Program-made: the position numbers and the translations under genes
Shown: one piece after another, positions 1-6,276 of the stretch
Numbering within the stretch: the stretch's first letter is position 1
How the letters are laid out: every line of letters begins with the position of its first letter
Notes under the pieces: generated by a model
What the model was told of the DNA's origin: nothing
The model's input: only the letters and a program-made list of their open reading frames with translations
Database searches by the model: none
NCBI GenBank assembly: GCA_900769055.1
Contig: CAAGFF010000183.1
Location: 1 to 6,377 of the forward strand
Direction: 5' to 3'
DNA from: an uncultured Prevotella sp.
GTDB taxonomy: Bacteria; Bacteroidota; Bacteroidia; Bacteroidales; Bacteroidaceae
Length of the DNA: 6,377 nt

Positions 1-1
1 A

Positions 2-955
2 GCTACTGCCAAGGCTGCCCTTGAGGCAACATTCGCCAACCACAAGGCTCTGCTCACAGCTAAGCTGGAGACTGAGGCTACCGTAACAAGCGCTGCTGGT
101 GAGCTGACAGCTGCTGTTGCCATAGCACAGGCTCAGGAGAACTTCGAGAACAACCCAGATGCTACCGATTTCACTGCATTCATCAAGAACGCTCAGTCTG
201 CATCTACCGATGGTTGGACTGTTGTCAAGGGCGATGGTGATGGTCCTGTAAAGAAGGGTCAGTACTTCACAGATGATGCTTCACGCACTTACTTCGACAC
301 ATGGAACGCTACAGCAGGCAAGAACAACTTCTACATGGAGCAGGTAATCGAAGGTCTGCCTAACGGTACATATACTCTCGGTGCCAACGTACGTACATCT
401 GGTCTTGGCGCTTGTCTCTTCGGCGCTGTAGGCACAGAGGCTGCCGACACAACATGGATGGAGATACCTCTCCAGACCTATACCTATCAGGATCCGAATT
501 CAGGAGAAGAAGTTACAGAGAATGCTACCGACAAGTGGGGACAGATATGGTTGGATGCACAGGAGCAGCTTAAATCAGACCCACAGAATGCTTACCTCGC
601 TTCTATCACCAGTGCAAACGCCGGTAACGGTCGTGGATGGATGCACCTTGACGTTCCAAACCTCGAAGTAGTGAACCACACTCTCACCATCGGTCTGACA
701 TCTGACTCTACCAAGACAGGCAAGCACACTACCGTTACATGGTACTCGGCTACCGACTTCACTCTCACACTGACCAAGCTTGGCAACAACGAGGGATGGA
801 ACGGTCCTGTCACTGGCATCACAGAGATTAAGAACGAGGCTCTCAAGGCTGACGCTATCTACAACATCAACGGACAGCGCGTTGCCAACCTTGGCAAGCA
901 GGGTCTCTACATCGTTGTTCGCAACGGTAAGGCCGTAAAGGTTGCTGTAAAGTAA
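2..955 (+). CDS. Secreted carbohydrate-binding-like protein with C-terminal sorting tail (5' partial)
   Basis: The frame is open from the first bases of the window, so the start lies upstream; the methionine at 335 is internal because the frame before it reads as ordinary protein. 317 residues are visible. Residues 1-47 are Ala/Glu/Lys/Leu-rich and look helical, like the small helical spacers of Gram-negative surface proteins. Residues about 55-268 are rich in Thr, Gly, Asn and aromatic residues and look like a beta-sandwich, with the motif LPNGTYTL at residues 119-126 that recurs in the next gene. Residues 272-317 form a short tail with GITEI, IYNINGQRV (286-294), a GLYIV-like strand and a final VAVK. 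This resembles the Por/type IX-type sorting tails common in Prevotella, which would place the protein on the cell surface or outside the cell. No catalytic motif is visible. Glycan binding is inferred from the fold pattern and the neighbour. A strong terminator follows 41 bases after the stop. Confidence 0.8.
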   Translation, partial: ATAKAALEATFANHKALLTAKLETEATVTSAAGELTAAVAIAQAQENFENNPDATDFTAFIKNAQSASTDGWTVVKGDGDGPVKKGQYFTDDASRTYFDTWNATAGKNNFYMEQVIEGLPNGTYTLGANVRTSGLGACLFGAVGTEAADTTWMEIPLQTYTYQDPNSGEEVTENATDKWGQIWLDAQEQLKSDPQNAYLASITSANAGNGRGWMHLDVPNLEVVNHTLTIGLTSDSTKTGKHTTVTWYSATDFTLTLTKLGNNEGWNGPVTGITEIKNEALKADAIYNINGQRVANLGKQGLYIVVRNGKAVKVAVK

Positions 956-996
956 ATACTGTCTTCCCCGTAACGGGACAACAGAACTGAAATAAG

Positions 997-1040
997 AATC
1001 CCTCTTCCCCTTATTCTCGGGAAGAGGGATTTATTTATTC
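997..1040 (+). terminator. Intrinsic terminator after the first gene
   Basis: A perfect 13-bp inverted repeat, AATCCCTCTTCCC (997-1009) against GGGAAGAGGGATT (1019-1031), encloses a 9-base loop and is followed by the T-rich run TATTTATTC. It sits 41 bases after the TAA at 953-955, so it most likely ends transcription of the upstream gene and separates it from the gene at 1222. A smaller inverted repeat, CCCG-TAA-CGGG, lies at 967-977 between the stop and this hairpin and may add to the structure. Confidence 0.85.
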
Positions 1041-1101
1041 TATCACTTGTCTCGCATATTAGCTCTGCACTAAACACCTTTGTTATTTTTTCTTTGCATT
1101 T

Positions 1102-1133
1102 CTTGCTGATTAGAAACATTTTGCGTAACTTTA
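1102..1133 (+). promoter_or_regulatory. Possible Bacteroidetes-type promoter for the 1323-residue protein
   Basis: TAACTTTA at 1126-1133 matches the Bacteroidetes -7 consensus TAnnTTTG at 5 of the 6 fixed positions. CTTG at 1102-1105, 20 bases upstream, matches the -33 TTTG element at 3 of 4. A second candidate is TATATTAG at 1155-1162 (again one fixed-position mismatch), with TTTA at 1130-1133 as its -33 element. The two overlap and cannot both be primary. The surrounding 1070-1165 stretch is AT-rich and lies between the terminator and the start codon, as expected for a promoter. The leader before ATG 1222 is A/C-rich with no Shine-Dalgarno, which is normal in this phylum. Matches this short occur by chance in AT-rich DNA. 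Confidence 0.35.
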
Positions 1134-1221
1134 CAGCATTATTTTCCAACCTTTTATATTAGCTACCCATTACGTCAACATAACATCCATTCATTATACA
1201 AAACCATCAACAATCAAACCG

Positions 1222-4200
1222 ATGAAAAAAATACTGTTTCTCGCCTCGTTAGCGTGCTCATCTGTAGTGATGGCACAAACCGACGTGACGGCCGATTATG
1301 TAAACAACGCATCCTTCGAGGCTGACGACATCAGCACTCTTAATGCAGTAAACAACTCTGCCGACGGTCTCCGTGGCTATACTCTGGCATCGCCCACAAG
1401 CTGGGCTGTCAGCGGTACCGACGTGACAAAGCTGCTTGTCACAGCCGACTGCTACACAGACAACAACTTCGGAAAGGTAACCACCCTTGCCGATGGCACG
1501 CAGGCTTACTATCTGCGCATGGGATGGTCTACTGGCTCAACAACCCTCCAGCAGACACTTGGCGAGCTGCCAAAAGGCAAGTACAAGCTCTATGCCGACG
1601 TGCGCTCTGCCTATGCCAACTCAGCAACATCGTCGTTCAAGCTCTTTGCCGGCGATGCCAATATCTCCGTAGCTTTCGATCAGGGTGCAACGTCCTATTT
1701 CACAACAGCCAAGTGGAACACCCATGAGCTGGCCTTCGAGCAGGAAGTGGACGGCACCATGAATATCGGCGTAACCGTTGACTGGCTCTCTGGCGGTAGC
1801 TGCATCATGGTTGACAACATCAGGCTCGTCCGTATGCCCGATGACTATGTGGAGCCGGGAGACCCCACGGAAGACGAGATACAGAGCGTTACCGAGGGCA
1901 TCATCAATGGCGACTTCGTTGACGAGGCAACCATGCAGGCCGACCTCCTGCAGATGCTTGCCAACTTCGCAACATATCTCAAGAACGACTTCCAGCAGGC
2001 GCAGGCACCAAACAGCGTTGGCGAGGCTTGCGGATGTTTCAAGAGCAATTCCACCATGCAGAACAATGAGGATGGCGTGCGCTCAAATGCCGACCTGTCG
2101 ATGATATGCGCCTTCCTTGCAAAGTATGGCAAGGACAAGGTGACGCTTCCAGCCAACGTCACATGGGACGACATCGAGGACATGGCGATGAAATCGCTTG
2201 TCTTCGCTTATTCCACCCATAAGGCCAACAAGCTGAAGGTATGCTCGGGAAACAACTACTGGGGCTCGGTTTCTACCTCCGACTGCGTATGGGAAAGCTC
2301 GCTGTGGGCAATGTCCGTGGCCTACTCGGCATTCTTCCAGTGGGACAAACTCAGCGACACACAGAAGGGCTACATTAAGTCGCTGCTCAAGGCTGAGTGC
2401 AACTACGAGCTTTACCGCTCGATACCAACAGGCTACGCCGGTGACACCAAGGCTGAGGAGAACGGATGGGAGGCTGACGTGCTTGCTGCCACTTTGGGTC
2501 TCTTCCCCGATGACGAGCTTGCACCGAAGTGGTTCGCACGACTCCGTGAGTTTGCCATCAACAGCTACTCACACAAGGACGATGCCAACAACAACACTGT
2601 CATTGACCCAGACTACGACCAGACAACAGTTGCTGACCTGTACAAGGGACAGAACCTATATGATGACTATACCCTGCAGAACCACAACTACTTCCACACC
2701 TCTTACCAGAACGTGGTAATTCAGGAACTTGGCGAGGCCGCCCTCGCGCTGAAGCTCTTCCAGACAACCCTCTACGGAGAGGAGAAATGGAAGACCAATG
2801 CCCTGATGCACAACAACGACAAGGTGCAGAAAGAGGTTCTCAACTGGCTGGCACTGGCCGATGGCGAGCTGGCCATGCCTAACGGCAATGACTGGAGCCT
2901 ATTCCTCTACGACCAGATTACTTCCTACAGCACCAATGCCTGCTTCCTGCGTGATGCCGACGCGCTGATGCTTGAGAACCTGGCATACAAGATGATTAAG
3001 GCACGCCAGACAACCACCGAGGACGGCTCATGGCTGTTGCGTTCTGATATCGGAGCACGCCGCATGGGTGTCGAGGCACACCGTGTTATGATGTCCTACC
3101 TCATGCATCTCGCCGCCTCTACCGCCGACTTGCAGCCTACCGACTTCGAGGCTTTCCGTGCAAGACACTCCGAGGCCAAGCACATCAAGGCACAGAACAT
3201 CGTACGTGCATATACCAAGGACCGCTTCACAACATTCTCATGGGCACCGGGCATCAGCAGCTACACAGGCTACATTGCCGCCAACTCTGTTGACAAGAAC
3301 AAGATTGTCGTGCCGTTCAAGCAGAACAACACCGGAAACTTCCTCGGCTTCTACACCGTCAGCGGCAAGTCTACCAACGCCACTCCTGTTGTCAACGGCA
3401 TCTACCAGTTCGATGGCGACGCATGGGTTATGAACGGTGAGCTGAACACCAACGATGCCACTCTCAACAACCGCTTCGTCATCTACTCTACCCCAGGCAA
3501 TGCCGTTATCTATCTCGACAACGTGACAGCTCTCTCTGACGGTACCATAACAAAGGAGCAGGGCGGACTGACAGCCATCTCGGTTGACGAGCTGACTAAG
3601 ACTCAGCGCACTCTCTACTATGACGATACCCACAAGCTCTCCGATGGCTCGCAGCTGTTGTCATTCACCTCTCCATGGGTGAACATCGACAATGCACTTG
3701 GCATTGTGGCACATAATGGCGACAAGGGAATGGCATTCGGCGATAAGGCAAACAACAACTCCGTGATGACGGCAAAGCTATATCCTGCATACTCCACAAC
3801 GAGCAGGGCTTTCACTGCAGGCTCTACCATAGACAGCCGCAACATCATCTACTACAGCAATATCAGTGCCGACGAGACCAAGCGCATGAGCGATGAGCTG
3901 ATAACTCTCACCGACAAGCTGCCGCAGGGATGGAACGGAGCTATAGCCGCTGACCCAGACGGCACACGCTATACCATCATCTCCAACTTCAACAGCGATG
4001 AGAAGGCAACATTCGAACTGCCCACTACTGTTCTCGGATATCCTGTCCTCAGCGTACCGGCTATTTTCGGTCAGGTAACATTGGCCATCGAGCAGAACAA
4101 CTCTTCTGTAAGCGTATCAAGGATATTCGTTGATGACCCGTCGCTGACAACAGTACTCGACAAGGACAATGCCAACGTGGCTTACCTTCAGGCAACAGCC

Positions 4201-5193
4201 GACTGCGACTGTGAGTACACTGTCAGGGGCATCACCGAGAAGGGTATCGTAGAGAAGACATTCAAGACAACAGGTTGTGTAAAAGTAACCATCAGCGGAG
4301 GCGACCTTCTCGTGGAAGGGAGCACGTTTCCCGTTGATAACGAAGAAAATCTCACGGAAGGATATACGGACATTACGAAAGACAAGGTGCAGAACCCAAG
4401 CTTCGAGGAAGACGAAACCTACTCAAAAGTAAGCTCCAACATCACAGCGAGCGGTATCACATACGCCGCATGCTACACCAACACCGTGGCAGCAGCCAAC
4501 GCCAAGTGGCCTAACGTACTGCCGGTGGCTGGATGGACACCTGGCTCCACTCTTTCTGGAGGCAGCAACTTCTGCCGCATGTACTCCATGCCATATAGCT
4601 CGACGATGTTCTGCGTTAGTCCGAGCAGCGTGGGCAACTATGCTGCAAAGACTTCCCACATGATTGCCGACGACAGCTGTGGTGTACGCACGCTCACAGT
4701 CCTCAACTCCTGGGACAAGGGCGACAACGCCATCACTCAGTCGCTGTCACTTCCTGCTGGTACCTACCGTCTGCTTCTCAACATGAAGTACGAATGTGCC
4801 AACGAGACTTCCAATGACGGCACGAAGGTGGCAACGGCAAACAACACCAACACCTCGCTTACCGGTGTGGCGTACAACGGCATCACCGACTATCGCTACC
4901 CGTCAGCGCGCAGCCAGTGGGAGGTAATGGTCTACGACTTCACGCTCGACAGTCCAACCGATGTCGTGCTTTCTCTTGGCTACGGCTGTACCGCCAGCAC
5001 AGGTGCCGCCAACAACACCTTATTATATATAGACAACCTTCGCTTGTTGCAGAAGATATCAACTGGCATCACTACCGTCAGCAACGATGCCGACGCCAAT
5101 AGCAACAAGCTCTACAACCTTGCAGGACAGCAGGTCCGCGACTCCTACAAGGGAGTGGTTGTAAGTAAGGGAAAGAAAGCTATTGTAAAGTAG
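1222..5193 (+). CDS. Large secreted modular protein, putative polysaccharide-degrading enzyme (lyase or hydrolase) with two carbohydrate-binding-like modules
   Basis: A complete 1323-residue protein. The ATG at 1222 is chosen because it begins a clear Sec signal peptide: MKK, a hydrophobic core, then VMA|Q with cleavage after residue 18. Module 1 (about 21-205) is beta-rich, opening with NNASFE and closing with VDNIRLVRM (197-205). Residues about 213-650 are helical with regularly spaced Trp/Tyr, suggesting an alpha/alpha toroid. This part carries YWGSVSTSDCVWESSLW (to 362), GDTKAEEN (407-414) and YTLQNHNYFHTSYQNV (483-498); the His, Asn, Tyr and Glu residues here are candidate active-site residues. 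Residues about 655-1045 are a long beta domain starting near RFTTFSW (668-674), the toroid-plus-beta-sandwich order seen in several polysaccharide lyases. Module 2 (about 1054-1277) repeats the NPSFE ... IDNLRLL pattern. The tail 1282-1323 (LYNLAGQQV, GVVV, final IVK) resembles a type IX-type sorting tail. Expected location is the cell surface or outside the cell. The exact family, reaction and substrate are not recognised; a non-catalytic role is possible. Confidence 0.85.
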   Translation: MKKILFLASLACSSVVMAQTDVTADYVNNASFEADDISTLNAVNNSADGLRGYTLASPTSWAVSGTDVTKLLVTADCYTDNNFGKVTTLADGTQAYYLRMGWSTGSTTLQQTLGELPKGKYKLYADVRSAYANSATSSFKLFAGDANISVAFDQGATSYFTTAKWNTHELAFEQEVDGTMNIGVTVDWLSGGSCIMVDNIRLVRMPDDYVEPGDPTEDEIQSVTEGIINGDFVDEATMQADLLQMLANFATYLKNDFQQAQAPNSVGEACGCFKSNSTMQNNEDGVRSNADLSMICAFLAKYGKDKVTLPANVTWDDIEDMAMKSLVFAYSTHKANKLKVCSGNNYWGSVSTSDCVWESSLWAMSVAYSAFFQWDKLSDTQKGYIKSLLKAECNYELYRSIPTGYAGDTKAEENGWEADVLAATLGLFPDDELAPKWFARLREFAINSYSHKDDANNNTVIDPDYDQTTVADLYKGQNLYDDYTLQNHNYFHTSYQNVVIQELGEAALALKLFQTTLYGEEKWKTNALMHNNDKVQKEVLNWLALADGELAMPNGNDWSLFLYDQITSYSTNACFLRDADALMLENLAYKMIKARQTTTEDGSWLLRSDIGARRMGVEAHRVMMSYLMHLAASTADLQPTDFEAFRARHSEAKHIKAQNIVRAYTKDRFTTFSWAPGISSYTGYIAANSVDKNKIVVPFKQNNTGNFLGFYTVSGKSTNATPVVNGIYQFDGDAWVMNGELNTNDATLNNRFVIYSTPGNAVIYLDNVTALSDGTITKEQGGLTAISVDELTKTQRTLYYDDTHKLSDGSQLLSFTSPWVNIDNALGIVAHNGDKGMAFGDKANNNSVMTAKLYPAYSTTSRAFTAGSTIDSRNIIYYSNISADETKRMSDELITLTDKLPQGWNGAIAADPDGTRYTIISNFNSDEKATFELPTTVLGYPVLSVPAIFGQVTLAIEQNNSSVSVSRIFVDDPSLTTVLDKDNANVAYLQATADCDCEYTVRGITEKGIVEKTFKTTGCVKVTISGGDLLVEGSTFPVDNEENLTEGYTDITKDKVQNPSFEEDETYSKVSSNITASGITYAACYTNTVAAANAKWPNVLPVAGWTPGSTLSGGSNFCRMYSMPYSSTMFCVSPSSVGNYAAKTSHMIADDSCGVRTLTVLNSWDKGDNAITQSLSLPAGTYRLLLNMKYECANETSNDGTKVATANNTNTSLTGVAYNGITDYRYPSARSQWEVMVYDFTLDSPTDVVLSLGYGCTASTGAANNTLLYIDNLRLLQKISTGITTVSNDADANSNKLYNLAGQQVRDSYKGVVVSKGKKAIVK

Positions 5194-5197
5194 GGTT

Positions 5198-5245
5198 TCG
5201 ATAAATCGATAATTCGAGATTTCGATAATTCGAGGGTTCGAGGAG
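5198..5245. repeat. Tandem octamer repeat anchored on TCGA
   Basis: Six copies of TCGA occur at exactly 8-base spacing (5198, 5206, 5214, 5222, 5230, 5238), giving octamers TCGATAAA, TCGATAAT, TCGAGATT, TCGATAAT, TCGAGGGT and TCGAGGAG. Within them the 13-mer TCGATAATTCGAG is repeated exactly at 5206-5218 and 5222-5234. Two further TCGA copies follow off-phase at 5249 and 5268. Because TCGA is self-complementary, the array can form several alternative small hairpins, for example TTCGAG (5237-5242) with CTCGAA (5248-5253). It begins four bases after the stop of the plus-strand gene. Its function is unknown. Confidence 0.8.
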
Positions 5246-5269
5246 TTCTCGAAAGGTTAAGAAAAGCTC

Positions 5270-5307
5270 GAAGGGCTAAGTAGGGGTCAAACCCTTCTTA
5301 GCCCTTC
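5270..5307. terminator. Long hairpin between convergent genes, possible bidirectional terminator
   Basis: An 11-bp perfect inverted repeat (GAAGGGCTAAG at 5270-5280, CTTAGCCCTTC at 5297-5307) is followed inward by a T-T mismatch, four more pairs (AGGG 5282-5285 with CCCT 5292-5295) and a 6-base loop. Reading on the minus strand, the stem is followed by CGAGCTTTTCTTAACC, which is moderately T-rich, so it may serve the minus-strand barrel gene. On the plus strand only CTTACATTCT follows, a poor U-tract. The structure is certain at the sequence level; the terminator role is inferred. Confidence 0.6.
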
Positions 5308-5317
5308 TTACATTCTA

Positions 5318-5364
5318 CCTCCCCTCTCCCCTTGGAGAGGGGCTGGGGGTGAGGCTTTTTTTTT
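5318..5364 (+). terminator. GC-rich REP-like hairpin followed by T9
   Basis: CCCCTCTCC (5321-5329) pairs perfectly with GGAGAGGGG (5334-5342) around a CCTT loop. The following CTGGGGGTGAGGC leads into nine T at 5356-5364. An alternative outer pairing of CCTCCCC (5318-5324) with GGG-T-GAGG (5347-5354, bulged T) would put the stem one base before the T-run, as in a canonical plus-strand terminator for the gene ending at 5193. The combination of CCCCTCTCC hairpin and GGGGTGAGG flank resembles, from memory, a repetitive intergenic element dispersed in many bacterial genomes, so it may be a mobile repeat acting as a terminator. The T-run ends only three bases before the 3' end of the minus-strand gene. 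Confidence 0.7.
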
Positions 5365-5367
5365 ATT

Positions 5368-6276
5368 CTACCACGCTACATTCATTCCCATAGACACGCT
5401 GGTGTTGCATCCCAGTGGAATGCCATCCTTGCTAAACGATGGGAGCAGGTGGTCCATACCGATGAAGAAGTTCACTATCTTCGGGTGGATGTTCAGCACC
5501 CATCCCATAGATGCACCGTAGCTGGTGGCTGCGAAGCTCACACCACCGTCAATCCATTTCTTCGGTGCCCAGTTGGCACTTACTCTTCCTTCCGTCCATG
5601 TATACTTGCCGCGTATGCGTGTGCTGCTCAGCGCACCGAACTTAATCTTCTTGTAAACCGGCAGCGTATACTCCACTCCGAGGTTCAGCGTTGCACCGAT
5701 GCCTGTGGTGCGTCCGCCCAGGTCACCCTTGTCGGTGAGGTGTGCGAAGTCCATAAACTGGTCACTCAGCCTATCGGTATGTGTGCTCAGCTTATCACCA
5801 TTGCGGCCGCTTGTCACGGCAACGTCGTGGAAACCGTCGAATACAAACTGTTCTCCGTTGTTGACTGCCGTCATGTTGTTGGTCCAGCTGATGAAGCCAA
5901 GGTCAAGCAGTGCAGCACTGAATGTCCAGTCCTCATTGAGCTTATATACAGCACCAAGGTCAAAGGCCATACCGAAACCGCCCAGTCCGGCACCATCTAC
6001 ATCCACGTCATTAATCTGAGTGTATGTGCCTTTTCCTTCCTCGTTGTACTCCTTCTGCTCAGTCTTGTACATAAAGCCCTTCATTGACACGTTGGCCTCT
6101 GCCTGTCCAGAGAGTGTCCACTTGTCGGTACCTGCCAGGTCGGCCTTTATATCTCTGAATGCCACGTCAGCCCTGGCACCTGCGAAGAGTAGCTTTACCT
6201 TTGCTCCCACTCTCAGCTTCTCGTCTATCTGCCTTGAGTGACCGAATGCCAACTCTGCGTATGCCTGCGCGCTCAT
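5368..6276 (-). CDS. DUF5723-like outer-membrane beta-barrel protein (C-terminal part, N-terminus missing)
   Basis: The frame gives 302 residues from the ATG at 6276 to TAG at 5368-5370. It reads as a beta-barrel: alternating polar/hydrophobic strands, many Gly, Tyr and Trp residues, and a last strand ending in an aromatic residue (SVSMGMNVAW), the usual recognition signal for barrel insertion. Segments such as YAELAFGHSRQIDEKLRVGAKVK (6261-6193), DVDGAGLGGFGMAFDLGAVY, GRTTGIGATLNLGVEYTLP and NIHPKIVNFFIGMDHLLP match my recollection of Bacteroidetes DUF5723 proteins, whose function is unknown and which usually have about 450 residues or more. There is no signal peptide at this Met, and family-like sequence continues upstream for 11 codons (GSTTYNIGDID, 6309-6277) to a TAA at 6310-6312. 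The annotated Met is therefore probably not the true start: the gene is frameshifted, truncated or mis-sequenced there. It converges on the 1323-residue gene with 174 bases between them. Confidence 0.7.
   Translation of the reverse strand: MSAQAYAELAFGHSRQIDEKLRVGAKVKLLFAGARADVAFRDIKADLAGTDKWTLSGQAEANVSMKGFMYKTEQKEYNEEGKGTYTQINDVDVDGAGLGGFGMAFDLGAVYKLNEDWTFSAALLDLGFISWTNNMTAVNNGEQFVFDGFHDVAVTSGRNGDKLSTHTDRLSDQFMDFAHLTDKGDLGGRTTGIGATLNLGVEYTLPVYKKIKFGALSSTRIRGKYTWTEGRVSANWAPKKWIDGGVSFAATSYGASMGWVLNIHPKIVNFFIGMDHLLPSFSKDGIPLGCNTSVSMGMNVAW

Noticed and set aside
335..955. Start of the first gene at Met 335
   Set aside because: The same frame is open and protein-like from base 2, and there is no signal peptide at 335, so this Met is internal to a gene that begins outside the window.
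907..1149. An 80-codon minus-strand open frame covering the first intergenic region
   Set aside because: It crosses the terminator hairpin and the end of the first gene in antisense, and its translation is a Lys/Arg-rich mixture with no domain. There is no support for a real gene.
1222..1275. Lipoprotein signal with Cys12 (SLAC) in the large protein
   Set aside because: The residue at -3 is Ser instead of Leu/Val/Ile, and a normal signal peptidase I site (VMA|Q) follows. A sorting tail at the C-terminus also fits a non-lipidated export route better.
3238..3633. A 131-codon minus-strand open frame inside the large gene
   Set aside because: It lies fully inside the 1323-residue gene, and its Val/Asp-rich composition is typical of the antisense of Asn/Thr-rich coding DNA.
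1222..5193. Assigning the large protein directly to PL8 or to heparinase II/III
   Set aside because: The domain order is similar, but I could not see the specific motifs of those families, so a named family would be a guess.
2..5193. Calling the region a polysaccharide utilization locus
   Set aside because: No SusC/SusD pair, sensor or other CAZyme is visible, and a strong terminator separates the two plus-strand genes.
5449..6087. A 212-codon plus-strand open frame opposite the barrel gene
   Set aside because: It is antisense to a convincing beta-barrel reading frame. Its translation has no recognisable domain and is rich in Cys/His/Val, as expected of a shadow frame.
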